The notes below the pieces were generated by a model. It saw nothing but the letters and a program-made list of their open reading frames with translations. It ran no database searches and had not been told where the DNA came from. Of a stretch of 64,000 nucleotides of DNA, positions 6,301 through 15,759 are shown piece after piece (positions within the stretch are counted from its first letter, which is position 1; each line of letters opens with the position of its first letter). A program made the position numbers and the translations under genes. Source of the stretch: CBDCGV01 sp965216955 (GTDB lineage Bacteria > Bacteroidota > Bacteroidia > Chitinophagales > JADIYW01); contig CBDCGV010000018.1 in NCBI GenBank assembly GCA_965216955.1, forward strand, positions 558,001-622,000, written 5' to 3'.

Positions 6301-7644
6301 TTATTTGGAGAAAAATTCACGAATTATATCCAAACCATTTACATAAAGAATCAATCCTAGTAAAAGTGCCATACCAACCATTTGCGCATATTCCAAGAAT
6401 TTCTCATTCGGTTTACGCCTAAAAATAATTTCATAAATCGTAAATAAGGCATGTCCTCCATCTAAAGCAGGAATTGGTAAAACATTTACAAAAGCTAACA
6501 TAATCGATAATAAAGCTGTCAGATTCCAAAACTGAATCCAATCCCATTTATCAGGGAAAATTTTTCCTATACTTATAAAGCCTCCAACAGAATCCTTTGC
6601 TTTTACTTCACCAGAAAATAATAAACCAATACTTTTGATATACTTATTTAAAGTACTCATTCCCTGTTTAATACCAGCAGGAAAAGATGCGAAAAACCCA
6701 TATTCCTTTTTCTTGATATCAAAGAAACTTTCAGGATTGATATTTAAGCCAAAACCCAATCTACCATCGCTAGTAATTATAGCAGAATCTGAAATTGCCG
6801 CTCCAGATCTATTAAACGTAATTTTGACTTTTTGTCCTGCGTTTTCTTTTAATTCAGTCGTAAATTGGTCTAAATAAGGCACGCTCTTATCATTTACAGC
6901 TATTAGTCGATCTCCTTTTTGCAAGCCAATTCTCTCCGCCTCAGAACCTTTAGCAGGCTCCAGAACTTCAACAGGAAATCTCGGCGATATTAAAATACTC
7001 TGACTATTTTTACTTAAATCACTGATAATCCCCTCAGGAAGATTTATTTCAATAGGCTCACCATTTCTATCTATTTGAATAGTTTTCCCTCCATTTAAGA
7101 CTAAATTGGGCACAAAATCACTAAATCGCTCTACTTTTTGGTCGTCTATACTTAAGATTTTATCTCCACTTCTTAACCCCATTTTATAAGCCAATGAATC
7201 TTGGACAGCAATTCCATAAGCCGCATTTTCCATGGGTATATATGTTTCGCCATGCTTAAAAAGCAACATGGCATAAATAAACATAGCCAGTAACATATTA
7301 ACCGCTACCCCACCCAACATAATGATTAATCTTTGCCATGCCGGCTTGGCCCTAAATTCCCACGGTTGTGGAGGTTGCTTCATTTGCTCCTTATCCATCG
7401 ATTCATCGATCATGCCAGCAATTTTAACATAGCCACCTAATGGTAACCAACCAATTCCATAGGTTGTTTCTCCGATTTTCTTTTTAAAGAGTGAAAACCA
7501 AGGGTTAAAAAAGAGGTAAAACTTTTCAACTTTGGTTTTAAAAAGCTTCGCTGGTAAGAAATGTCCAAGTTCATGCAACACCACTAAAATGGACAGACTC
7601 AACATCAGCTGCCCAATTTTAATCCACACTACAGGTATTTCCAT
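6301..7644 (-). CDS. rseP: RseP-type site-2 intramembrane metalloprotease
   Basis: 447 residues. HELGH at residues 24-28 is the zinc-binding HExxH of M50 proteases, and NVLPIPALDGGH near residue 395 gives the third ligand in the LDG motif. Two PDZ-like domains lie between (YKMGLRSGDKILSIDDQ and AERIGLQKGDRLIAVND). Membrane helices flank both active-site motifs. RseP enzymes cleave anti-sigma factors and signal-peptide remnants inside the inner membrane. In many Bacteroidota it follows dxr, but here its upstream neighbour is an SDR gene. Downstream are the tRNA-derived repeats and tRNA-Leu on the same strand. Confidence 0.95.
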   Translation of the reverse strand: MEIPVVWIKIGQLMLSLSILVVLHELGHFLPAKLFKTKVEKFYLFFNPWFSLFKKKIGETTYGIGWLPLGGYVKIAGMIDESMDKEQMKQPPQPWEFRAKPAWQRLIIMLGGVAVNMLLAMFIYAMLLFKHGETYIPMENAAYGIAVQDSLAYKMGLRSGDKILSIDDQKVERFSDFVPNLVLNGGKTIQIDRNGEPIEINLPEGIISDLSKNSQSILISPRFPVEVLEPAKGSEAERIGLQKGDRLIAVNDKSVPYLDQFTTELKENAGQKVKITFNRSGAAISDSAIITSDGRLGFGLNINPESFFDIKKKEYGFFASFPAGIKQGMSTLNKYIKSIGLLFSGEVKAKDSVGGFISIGKIFPDKWDWIQFWNLTALLSIMLAFVNVLPIPALDGGHALFTIYEIIFRRKPNEKFLEYAQMVGMALLLGLILYVNGLDIIREFFSK

Positions 7645-7756
7645 ATTGTATTAAATTAATCTGCAAGATTACAAAATCTTTCTATGCAAAGTGCTCCGAT
7701 TAAAGTTTTTTAACGGTTAAATAGTTGCTAGATACGCCAAAGTGCTCTTAAAACAT

Positions 7757-8578
7757 TTATACAAATAAATCTGGCGCTAGGTTATCAGCAAATTCAGGAT
7801 TATATGCATACTTATCAAAATCCGTAACCCCCTCTACTCTTAAAACATCTTCATCTAAAAAATAATTGCCATTGCATTCATTCTTATCACGTGTTACAAT
7901 ATATGCTGCAGCATCTGCCATTACTTCCGGAGTACGGGATCTATTCATCAACTCGGAACCACCCAATAAGTTATTGACTGCTGCCGTTGCAATTGTTGTT
8001 TTTGGCCAAAGAGAATTAACCCCTATTCTATTTCTAAATTCTCCAGCCATGCCCAATGTACATAAACTCATCCCATATTTTGCAATAGAATAAGCAACAT
8101 GGTTTTTAAACCACTTTTCTTCAAAATTAAGTGGTGGCGAAAGTGTTAGAATATGTGGATTCTCAGATTTTAATAAATGAGGAATACATTTTTGCGAAGT
8201 CATAAATGTTCCCCTTACATTCACCTGATGCATCAAATCATATCTTTTCATCGGTAAACTTAATGTTGGAGACAACATAATTGCACTCGCATTATTTATA
8301 AGTATATCTATTCCTCCAAAGGTTTCAACAGTTTTATTTACTGCATCTTCTACTTGATTTTCATGTCTAATATCACAAATAAATGGAAGTCCATTACCTC
8401 CTGCTTCATTAATTTCTTCTACTGCCGAATATACTGTTCCCGGTAACTTAGGATGTGGAGCAGCCGTTTTGGCTGCAATAGTTACATTAGCTCCCTCCTT
8501 CGCCAAGCGCACTGCAATCGCTTTTCCTATACCTCTACTTCCTCCCGTTATAAAGACTGTTTTTCCTTTTAATTTCAT
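7757..8578 (-). CDS. SDR-family oxidoreductase, HSDL2-like
   Basis: 273 residues. FITGGSRGIGKAIA near residue 9 is the cofactor-binding motif, followed by AAKTAAPHPKLPGTV, a stretch characteristic of the hydroxysteroid-dehydrogenase-like 2 (HSDL2) subgroup. ILINNASAI and YSIAKYGM (catalytic YxxxK) are present. The tail SLWPKTTIATAAVNN also fits HSDL2. These proteins are linked to fatty-acid metabolism in eukaryotes. It is divergently transcribed from a FadI-like thiolase, consistent with a lipid role, but the substrate is not known. Confidence 0.85.
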   Translation of the reverse strand: MKLKGKTVFITGGSRGIGKAIAVRLAKEGANVTIAAKTAAPHPKLPGTVYSAVEEINEAGGNGLPFICDIRHENQVEDAVNKTVETFGGIDILINNASAIMLSPTLSLPMKRYDLMHQVNVRGTFMTSQKCIPHLLKSENPHILTLSPPLNFEEKWFKNHVAYSIAKYGMSLCTLGMAGEFRNRIGVNSLWPKTTIATAAVNNLLGGSELMNRSRTPEVMADAAAYIVTRDKNECNGNYFLDEDVLRVEGVTDFDKYAYNPEFADNLAPDLFV

Positions 8579-8679
8579 TACTGTTTATTTAATAAAAACG
8601 AATGTAAGAAAAATCTATGTTCTATCTCCCTAATTTTCTATCCTCAATATGTAAATATTATAAAATTGTAATATCGGAA

Positions 8680-8707
8680 CCAATTCAATGCATGCATTGG
8701 TTTTTTT
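8680..8707 (+). terminator. hairpin plus T-run in the fadI leader (possible attenuator)
   Basis: Contains the 14-nt perfect palindrome CAATGCATGCATTG (8686-8699), flanked by CCAATT on the left and followed by G and seven Ts (8701-8707). This is the shape of an intrinsic terminator on the plus strand. No plus-strand gene precedes it: the upstream gene is divergent. It therefore sits inside the leader of the thiolase gene that begins at 8744. Confidence 0.4.
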
Positions 8708-8743
8708 ATTTAAATTCAAATTGCAAAAATTAAAATTTCAATT

Positions 8744-10024
8744 ATGAGTAAAAGAGTTGTAGTTATAGACGGTATCAGAACTCCTTTTTTAAAATCAGGA
8801 ACAGATTATATGGATTTAATGTCCTATGAATTAGGACAATTTGCTATTAAAGGTCTTTTGGAAAAAACGGGTTTAGACCCTAAAGAGGTAGACTACGTTG
8901 CCTATGGTAATGTTATTTCAAACATAAAGACAGAAAACGTTGCTAGAGAAGCAGCAATAACTGCAGGTATACCAAATACGACCCCATGTCATACAGTAAA
9001 ACAAGCATGTATTTCTGCTAACCAAGCTATCGCAACAGGTTTTGAAAAAATCATGGCCGGACAAGCAGAAGTAGTAATTGCGGGAGGGGTAGACAATACT
9101 TCCGACACACCTATTGGTTTTAGAAAAGAGATGCGTAAAAAATTGTTTAAGGCACAAAAAATGAAGGGCACCTCAGATTATATCAAGTTTGTAACCAACT
9201 TAGAACTTAAAGACTTACTTCCTGATAGACCGGCTGTTTCAGAATTTATTACCGGAAGAACTATGGGACAGGATTGTGAAATTTTAGCGCAACGATATGG
9301 GGTAACTCGAGAGGAACAAGATGATTTTGCTGCACGTTCTCATCAAAATGCTGGCAAGGCATATGAAGCAGGACATTTACAAGATGAAATTGTAACGGTT
9401 CAATTACCTCCTAAATTCAGGCCTATTGATAAAGATAATGGCGTTAGGCCCGATACTACTGCCGATAAAATATCACATTTAAAACCTGCTTTTGATAAAT
9501 ATGCAGGTACCATAACAGCAGCAAATGCTTCTTTTTTAACAGATGGTGCCTCTGCTATTTTAATAATGACAGAAGATAAAGCTAAAGAATTAGGCTTGAA
9601 ACCTAAATCTGTGATTGTGGATTACACTTTTGTTGGGGCTGATTTATATGATGAATTATTGTTAGGGCCAACTTATGCTGTTGCTAAAGTATTAGAAAAG
9701 ACAGGATTAGAATTAAAAGATATGGATGTTATTGAATTTCATGAAGCTTTTGCAGGTCAGATTATGGCTAATGTAAAATGTATGGAATCAGATAAATTTG
9801 CCAAAGAAAATTTAGGAAGATCTGCTGCTGTTGGAAAAATAGACATGGATAAAATGAATGCATGGGGAGGATCTTTGTCTCTTGGACATCCGTTTGGTGC
9901 AACAGGCGCAAGATTAGTAACTACGGCCTCAAACAGGTTAATTAAAGAAAAGGGCAAATATGCTTTGATTACTGCTTGTGCTGCAGGAGCGCATGGGCAT
10001 GCGATGATCATTGAGAAATATTAA
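8744..10024 (+). CDS. fadI: acetyl-CoA C-acyltransferase (thiolase, FadI-like)
   Basis: 426 residues. Begins MSKRVVVIDGIRTPF. The nucleophilic cysteine is C89 in HTVKQACISANQA; the catalytic histidine is in EFHEAFAGQ; and the C-terminal general-base cysteine lies in ACAAGAHGHAMI. GGSLSLGHPFGATGAR is the classic thiolase signature. The length and sequence fit the beta subunit of trifunctional-type beta-oxidation complexes, which cleaves 3-ketoacyl-CoA with CoA to release acetyl-CoA. A FadJ-like alpha subunit lies two genes downstream, separated by an unrelated secreted protein gene. Confidence 0.92.
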   Translation: MSKRVVVIDGIRTPFLKSGTDYMDLMSYELGQFAIKGLLEKTGLDPKEVDYVAYGNVISNIKTENVAREAAITAGIPNTTPCHTVKQACISANQAIATGFEKIMAGQAEVVIAGGVDNTSDTPIGFRKEMRKKLFKAQKMKGTSDYIKFVTNLELKDLLPDRPAVSEFITGRTMGQDCEILAQRYGVTREEQDDFAARSHQNAGKAYEAGHLQDEIVTVQLPPKFRPIDKDNGVRPDTTADKISHLKPAFDKYAGTITAANASFLTDGASAILIMTEDKAKELGLKPKSVIVDYTFVGADLYDELLLGPTYAVAKVLEKTGLELKDMDVIEFHEAFAGQIMANVKCMESDKFAKENLGRSAAVGKIDMDKMNAWGGSLSLGHPFGATGARLVTTASNRLIKEKGKYALITACAAGAHGHAMIIEKY

Positions 10025-10054
10025 TTAAAAGCATAGCTTTAGGACTCAACTTTA

Positions 10055-10678
10055 ATGCTTACTATGCAAAAAAAGAGGAATCTATTTCTGTTACTAATCA
10101 GTATGTTTTTTAGTTTAACTGCTTTTAGTCAGAGCCTAGAAACTGTCAAAATAATTAAAAAGACGAATGATACAATTAATTTTGTTACTACGCTTAGGTA
10201 CTATAAGGGTAGCAGGCTCGTCTTTCCAGACGATAATAAGGACTTTATTAAAGGGAAATTAGACGGAAAAAAGACAAAACTATCAAAGGCATTAATTAAA
10301 GAAATACATATAATAAGAGGTGGTGCAAAATATCTGGTAATACGCAATAGAGGGGATCAATACCGAATAGGTTATTTTATTTCTAGAGGAAAAAAAGATT
10401 TTTTTAAGACATTTAGTTACAACAGAGAAACTGTTTCCCTCATTGACAACAATTCCTTTATTGACAACAAACAAGTAATGTCAGTGAATAAAGTGGTTTC
10501 TGTTGCTTATTACATCTATAAGAATGGTACCTTGCGTGAGTTTGATAGAAAAAGAGGAACTCTGGCTCTTTCTCAAAGTTGCTATAAATTTAAATCGTAC
10601 GTAGCAGAACAAAAAAAGATTAAGAGCAATGCTGAAATTGAAAAAGCTATGAGGTATTACAATAAAGTTTGCGAGTAA
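10055..10678 (+). CDS. secreted hypothetical protein between the beta-oxidation genes
   Basis: 207 residues from ATG 10055; ATG 10064 (MQKKRN) is equally possible. A signal peptide is evident: basic start, hydrophobic LFLLLISMFFSLTAFS, cleavage before QSLE. The mature part is lysine-rich and mostly beta-like, with no recognised motif (for example YLVIRNRGDQYRIGYF and two cysteines near the C-terminus, QSCYKF and KVCE, which might form a disulfide). It lies 30 bases after the thiolase stop and 65 bases before the FadJ-like gene, so it is probably in the same transcript. Function unknown. Confidence 0.75.
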   Translation: MLTMQKKRNLFLLLISMFFSLTAFSQSLETVKIIKKTNDTINFVTTLRYYKGSRLVFPDDNKDFIKGKLDGKKTKLSKALIKEIHIIRGGAKYLVIRNRGDQYRIGYFISRGKKDFFKTFSYNRETVSLIDNNSFIDNKQVMSVNKVVSVAYYIYKNGTLREFDRKRGTLALSQSCYKFKSYVAEQKKIKSNAEIEKAMRYYNKVCE

Positions 10679-10743
10679 GAACTTTATCTCAACGACCTAA
10701 TTTTATGACAAGGTTAGTTACTTGAACTTAAATAAATTATCAA

Positions 10744-12882
10744 ATGAAAAAAGAAGATTTCTATTACATTGAAAAACAGATCAATGGAGTGGCCATTCTT
10801 TGGATGGATATGCAAGGAGAAAAAGTCAATAAAGTTTCACCTGAAGTAATTGGTCTTTTTGATGAAGTTTTCCAAGATGTTTTAAACGATTCTTCCATTA
10901 AAGCTATCATACTTGCAAGCAAAAAGAAAGATTTTATTGCTGGAGCAGATATTGAAGCATTTCAAAATGTCAAGAAAAAAGGTGATTTTGAACCTATTAC
11001 ACGAAAGGGGCATGCCATTTTAGATAGGATTGAGCAATCTTCAAAACCTATTGTGGCAGCCATTCATGGTGGTGCATTAGGTGCGGGTTGTGAGATTGCT
11101 TTAGCGTGCCATGCCCGAGTTTGTTCAGATGATAAATCAACAAAGCTGGCCTTGCCTGAAGTTAAACTAGGACTGTTGCCTGGTGGTGGTGGAACACAAC
11201 GACTACCACAATTAATTGGTTTACAAGCTTCTCTGGACATGATGCTTACCGGAAAAAACATATTTGCTGGTAAGGCCAAAAAGATTGGATTAGTAGATAA
11301 AGTATGTCATAAAAATGCGCTTATAAATACCGCCACTAAGTTTGCATTAGAACTTACAAAAAAGAAAATTGAACGAAAAGATAAACGCAAACTTCAAGAT
11401 AAGCTTATTGAAGGTCCAGGAAGTTTCATTGTTTTTGACCAAGCAAGAAAGAAAGTTTTGAAAATGACACATGGTAACTATCCAGCCGTTGAACGGATAA
11501 TTGATTGTGTTGAAGCCGGATGGAGAAAAGGCAGAAAAAAAGGATACGATGCAGAGGCCACCAAATTTGAAGAATTAATATTAAGTTCTCAAAGTAGACA
11601 GCTGATCAATATCTTTTTTGCAATGACCAATAAAAAGAAAAACCCTTATGATCCAAAACTCATAAAAGAAGTAAGAGAAATTGCAATGATCGGTGCAGGT
11701 TTTATGGGTGCTGGCATTACTGAAGTGAGTATTACAAATGGTTATGATGTTATTTTAAAAGACATTAAAAGAGACATGATTGATAGCGCTTATCAAACCA
11801 TTTACAAAGGATTAAGCAAAAAAGTAAAAAAGAAAGCACTGTCTAAAATCGAATTGGGAGAGATGCTATCTAAAGTCAATCCTAAAATCAGCTATGATGG
11901 ATTTGAACATACTGATGTAGTGATTGAAGCCGTATTTGAAGATTTGAATATAAAACATAAGGTATTAAATGAAGTTGAAGCAGTAACTAACGAAAATTGC
12001 ATTTTTGCCAGTAATACATCTGCTCTACCTATTTCTGAAATAGCAAAGGCATCTAAAAGACCAGAGCTGGTTATTGGCATGCATTACTTCTCTCCTGTTC
12101 CCAAAATGCCTTTACTTGAAATTATCAAAACGGATCAAACTGCTGATTGGGTAATAGCCACCTGCTACGAAATAGGAAAGCGACAAGGAAAAACTTGTAT
12201 TGTTGTTGCTGATGGCCCGGGATTTTATACTACACGTATACTTGCTCCTATGATGAATGAGGCACTTATTATGTTAGATGAAGGGGGTGACATTCGACAG
12301 ATCGATAAGGAAATGAATAAATTTGGTTACCCTGTTGGGCCTGTCACCTTAATGGATGAAGTGGGTATTGATGTAGGCGCCCACATTATGTCAGGAGGCC
12401 TGTTACAAAAAGCTTTAGAGGCTTCGGGAAGAACCATGGAAATTAGTACGTCATTACTAGAGGTTTCTAAAGCGGGCTATAAAGGAAGAAAAAACAAAAA
12501 AGGTTTTTACAAGTATGACGATAAAGGCAAAAAAACCAATTACACAGATAGTCATATTTATGATTTCTTTGGAGGCCATAAAAGCAGAAAAAGGATGAAA
12601 GCCGAAGATATTCATATGCGAGCTGCAATGATGATGATTAATGAAGCTGCTTTTTGTTTACAAGAAGGAATCATTGAAAATCCTCTGGACGGTGATATTG
12701 GAGCTGTATTCGGTCTAGGATTTCCCCCTTTTCGAGGTGGACCTTTTAGATATATGGATGAGCTTGGAGTGGATAAAGTGCTGGATATCTTAAACCATTT
12801 GAGAGATCAACATGGTGAGCGTTTCAACCCTGCTCAAATCATTATCGACAAAGCTAAAAAAGGAGAAAAGTTTTATAGTTAA
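10744..12882 (+). CDS. fadJ: multifunctional enoyl-CoA hydratase / 3-hydroxyacyl-CoA dehydrogenase (FadJ-like)
   Basis: 712 residues, the usual length for this family. Residues about 10-200 are the crotonase domain with AGADIEAF (oxyanion hole) and PEVKLGLLPGGGGTQRLP (catalytic glutamates). Around residue 314, IAMIGAGFMGAGITE begins the NAD-binding domain; FASNTSALPISEIA and GMHYFSPVPKMPLLEI follow, then C-terminal dehydrogenase domains with KFGYPVGPVTLMDEVG. It catalyses hydration of trans-2-enoyl-CoA and oxidation of the L-3-hydroxyacyl-CoA, feeding the thiolase encoded upstream. Confidence 0.93.
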   Translation: MKKEDFYYIEKQINGVAILWMDMQGEKVNKVSPEVIGLFDEVFQDVLNDSSIKAIILASKKKDFIAGADIEAFQNVKKKGDFEPITRKGHAILDRIEQSSKPIVAAIHGGALGAGCEIALACHARVCSDDKSTKLALPEVKLGLLPGGGGTQRLPQLIGLQASLDMMLTGKNIFAGKAKKIGLVDKVCHKNALINTATKFALELTKKKIERKDKRKLQDKLIEGPGSFIVFDQARKKVLKMTHGNYPAVERIIDCVEAGWRKGRKKGYDAEATKFEELILSSQSRQLINIFFAMTNKKKNPYDPKLIKEVREIAMIGAGFMGAGITEVSITNGYDVILKDIKRDMIDSAYQTIYKGLSKKVKKKALSKIELGEMLSKVNPKISYDGFEHTDVVIEAVFEDLNIKHKVLNEVEAVTNENCIFASNTSALPISEIAKASKRPELVIGMHYFSPVPKMPLLEIIKTDQTADWVIATCYEIGKRQGKTCIVVADGPGFYTTRILAPMMNEALIMLDEGGDIRQIDKEMNKFGYPVGPVTLMDEVGIDVGAHIMSGGLLQKALEASGRTMEISTSLLEVSKAGYKGRKNKKGFYKYDDKGKKTNYTDSHIYDFFGGHKSRKRMKAEDIHMRAAMMMINEAAFCLQEGIIENPLDGDIGAVFGLGFPPFRGGPFRYMDELGVDKVLDILNHLRDQHGERFNPAQIIIDKAKKGEKFYS

Positions 12883-12959
12883 AAATTCATTCATCACTTC
12901 ATCAAATAATGGAGTGATAAATTTGCTAATTGACGCTTTTAGATTTTATCTTTAACTAT

Positions 12960-13967
12960 ATGTCTAAAAAAAATGCATATTACGTTCACCCTGAAAACAA
13001 TCAAATTGCAAAATACAAATCGATTGTAAACGAATATTTGTCTAAAGATGAAATTCGAAAACTGATGGAAAAATCAGATCTGAAAGGGTTGTGGCACGTC
13101 AGTAAGGTGTGGTTTTGGATAATTGCTTCGTTTGCTTTAGTTGCTCTTTGGACTAATATTTTTACCATCATAGTTGCACTTTTTGTTATTGGCGGCCAAC
13201 AATTGGCATGTGCGATAATTATGCATGACACCTCCCATTATTCATTATTTAAAACAAGAAAATGGAATGATACTTTAGGTAATATTTTAGGTGCCTGGCC
13301 CATTGTTCATAATGTTCAGCAATATCGACCATATCACCTACAACATCATGTAGCTACGGGTACAGATGATGACCCAGACATTCCAATTACACAGGGCTAC
13401 CCAACAACAAAAGTAAGTATGGCACGGAAATTTTTTAGAGACTTAGCAGGTGCTTCAGGAATTAAGGGTTATGTAGGTATTTTCTCCATGCATTTGGGAT
13501 TTTTAAGGTATAGTGTTGGGGGAAAAATTATTAAAATTGTAAAAGAAGAACGTGGTTATTTATGGAAAAATGCTTGGACAAATCTGCAAGGCCCCATAAT
13601 AATGAACCTCCTTTTATTTGGAATATGTTGGCTACTAGGAAAACCATTGCTGTATTTACTTTGGCCTGGAGCACTATTAACAACTAATCAATTTTGTTTG
13701 CGTGTTAGGGCAATGGCCGAGCACAGTGTAGTTGATGATAGAACTGATCCTTATAGGAATACGAGAACCACCTATGCTAACTTTTTTGAACGCATGCTCT
13801 TTGCTCCCTTAAATGTTAATTATCATCTTGAACACCATTTCTTAATAGCAGCTCCTTCTTACAATTATCCCGAAATGCATAAAATTTTGAAATCAAGAGG
13901 TTTTTATAAAAAAGGCCTCTTAGCAAAAGGATATCGCCAAATAGTTAAAATGGCAATTATTAATTGA
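12960..13967 (+). CDS. membrane fatty acid desaturase
   Basis: 335 residues from ATG 12960 (an in-frame TTG at 12930 is less likely because it lacks support). The three histidine boxes that bind the di-iron centre are present: HDTSH (HxxxH), HLQHH (HxxHH) and YHLEHH (HxxHH). Hydrophobic helices surround them (FWIIASFALVALW, IMNLLLFGICWLLG). It introduces a double bond into acyl lipids, probably in the inner membrane; regiospecificity cannot be told. It follows the FadJ-like gene by 77 bases. Confidence 0.85.
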   Translation: MSKKNAYYVHPENNQIAKYKSIVNEYLSKDEIRKLMEKSDLKGLWHVSKVWFWIIASFALVALWTNIFTIIVALFVIGGQQLACAIIMHDTSHYSLFKTRKWNDTLGNILGAWPIVHNVQQYRPYHLQHHVATGTDDDPDIPITQGYPTTKVSMARKFFRDLAGASGIKGYVGIFSMHLGFLRYSVGGKIIKIVKEERGYLWKNAWTNLQGPIIMNLLLFGICWLLGKPLLYLLWPGALLTTNQFCLRVRAMAEHSVVDDRTDPYRNTRTTYANFFERMLFAPLNVNYHLEHHFLIAAPSYNYPEMHKILKSRGFYKKGLLAKGYRQIVKMAIIN

Positions 13968-14238
13968 GTTTTGCAATACTTAAATGACGCGATACTAGAA
14001 GATTAAAATCTTCGTGATTATTTAAATGGTCATTTACTTAATGACAGTCTTTATTATATTTTTTATCGGTTAGATTTAATATCACTATTCTCTTCAATTT
14101 TAATTGCTTTCATTCTATAAATTTCTGCTGGCAAAAACAAAAGTTGAAAATCCCTAAATCAACTAGTTGGCAACAAGAAAAATTGTAATATCACTTTGAT
14201 ATTAATTTAGTATATTTAAAGTGCAAATAGTAATAAAA

Positions 14239-14535
14239 ATGGAAACTATACAACTACAAAAAACTGGTTATATGGGCTTCGGTATGAGAAGTCAGGAATA
14301 TACTAGAAAACCAAAAAAAGCTTTTGAAAAAATTAAAGAATACAGGAAAAAATCAAATGACTATAAAATTGAAATGATTGATAACAACGAAAAGAAAAAA
14401 TATCAATCATACTATTTGATCGATAGTGAAACAACTTTTGAAAAGATTGTTAAAAAAGCGACCTACTTAATTGTTTTAATAGGACTAGCAGCAATGATCT
14501 CTTGCTTATTTGTAATGTTTATTACGAGCCAATAG
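14239..14535 (+). CDS. small hypothetical protein with C-terminal membrane anchor
   Basis: 98 residues from ATG 14239 (a GTG lies six codons upstream). Residues 1-70 are charged and lysine-rich (RKPKKAFEKIKEYRKK), then a single hydrophobic helix IVLIGLAAMISCLFVMFI ends the protein: a tail-anchored topology. No family recognised. About 270 bases before it hold no gene; they contain a short inverted repeat (GAAGATT/AATCTTC near 13998-14014). Confidence 0.5.
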   Translation: METIQLQKTGYMGFGMRSQEYTRKPKKAFEKIKEYRKKSNDYKIEMIDNNEKKKYQSYYLIDSETTFEKIVKKATYLIVLIGLAAMISCLFVMFITSQ

Positions 14536-14608
14536 GAAATTGGAATCTTCGTAATAATTTGTTTCATAAATAAATCGTTTAATAATTTAAATTGTTAAAC
14601 GAGCTGCC

Positions 14609-14616
14609 TATTTTTG
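14609..14616 (+). promoter_or_regulatory. candidate -7 promoter box for the channel gene
   Basis: TATTTTTG, an exact TAnnTTTG match, ends 5 bases before the ATG at 14622, in the same placement as the box in front of the pyrophosphatase gene. It argues for ATG 14622 over an in-frame TTG at 14592, because the TTG would lie upstream of the expected transcription start. Confidence 0.4.
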
Positions 14617-14621
14617 CCGCC

Positions 14622-15701
14622 ATGAAATGTAGTCTACATTTTTTTACTGTTCTATTTTTTATTTCTATAAGTAATATCCTCTTTGCCGAAGAAAAACTTA
14701 TTGTTGGAGTAGTCGAATCTCCTCCATTTATAATTAAAAATGAGCAAAGTAATTTTGAAGGAATAAGTATTTGGCTTTGGGAGAAGATTGCTAAAAAAGA
14801 AAACATTGACTTTGAATATCTCGAAATAGAAGAAAATGAAGCAATTGAAACAGCGTTTAGTGACGATATTATAGATCTAAGCATAATTCCGACAGGAGTA
14901 ACAAGTAGTTCAATTGAAAAGTTAAATTTTACAGTTCCTTTTTATACCTCACATTCGACAATATTAATTAAAGAGGTTTCAGCCTACAAAAAAATATTTG
15001 GATTTATAAGATCTATCCTTTCCATAAATTTTTTAAGGCTAATCCTTTTCCTACTTGGAATTTTGCTCATTTTTGGATTGTTGGTATGGCTGTTTGAAAG
15101 GAAGAAGAACAGCGATTTTGAAAGTGGGTGGAAAGGCATAGGTAGTGGACTTTGGTGGTCAGCAGTAACAATGACCACTGTTGGTTATGGAGATAAATCC
15201 CCAAAAACTATTGGAGGCAGAATTATCGGTGTGATATGGATGTTTGCCGCAATTATTTTGATTTCAGGCTTTACTGCAAGTATTGCTTCTGTATTAACTG
15301 TAACTCAAATTTCTTCTGCAAAAGATAGTAATGTACGAGATTTTAAGAACGTCCTTATTGGAACCGTAGATCATTCATCAACAAAAGAATATTTAACTTC
15401 TAATTTTTTTAAACATACTAAAAATTATCCGTCTTTTGAAGATGGAATTCATGCCTTAGAAGAGGAACAAATAAAAGCATTCGCATATGACGAACCTATT
15501 TTAAGATATAAATTACAAAACGACAGTATTACATCCTGCATCATCCTTAATAACTTAAATTTCAACCCACAATACTATGCCTTTAGCGTACATAAAAATG
15601 ACCGTAAGTTAGAACAACTACTTTCTAGAGAGATTTTGGATATCACGAAAAGTATCGAATGGGAATTATTGTTAGAAGAATATAATCTTTTGAAACAATA
15701 A
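14622..15701 (+). CDS. prokaryotic ionotropic glutamate receptor-like potassium channel (GluR0-like)
   Basis: 359 residues. A signal peptide (1-22) precedes the first half of a periplasmic binding protein domain (LIVGVVESPPF). Then comes a hydrophobic helix (about 133-158), a pore loop with TVGYGD at residues 186-191 identical to potassium-channel filters, a second helix (about 201-225), and the second half of the binding domain. This S1-M1-pore-M2-S2 order defines GluR0-type channels. In S1 the arginine that binds the ligand alpha-carboxylate in such receptors aligns with Ser97 (IPTGVTSSSIEKLNF), so the ligand may not be an ordinary amino acid. The S2 acidic position (D290) is kept. Confidence 0.85.
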   Translation: MKCSLHFFTVLFFISISNILFAEEKLIVGVVESPPFIIKNEQSNFEGISIWLWEKIAKKENIDFEYLEIEENEAIETAFSDDIIDLSIIPTGVTSSSIEKLNFTVPFYTSHSTILIKEVSAYKKIFGFIRSILSINFLRLILFLLGILLIFGLLVWLFERKKNSDFESGWKGIGSGLWWSAVTMTTVGYGDKSPKTIGGRIIGVIWMFAAIILISGFTASIASVLTVTQISSAKDSNVRDFKNVLIGTVDHSSTKEYLTSNFFKHTKNYPSFEDGIHALEEEQIKAFAYDEPILRYKLQNDSITSCIILNNLNFNPQYYAFSVHKNDRKLEQLLSREILDITKSIEWELLLEEYNLLKQ

Positions 15702-15759
15702 CCTTGTTAAGACACTCTCTAAATCATTTACTATATTGTCTACTACTAAAATTTAGAAG

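Noticed and set aside
5990..6422. Plus-strand frames with ARLPDGRQVYH-type repeats
   Set aside because: They are translations of the tRNA-derived repeats and of the antisense of rseP.
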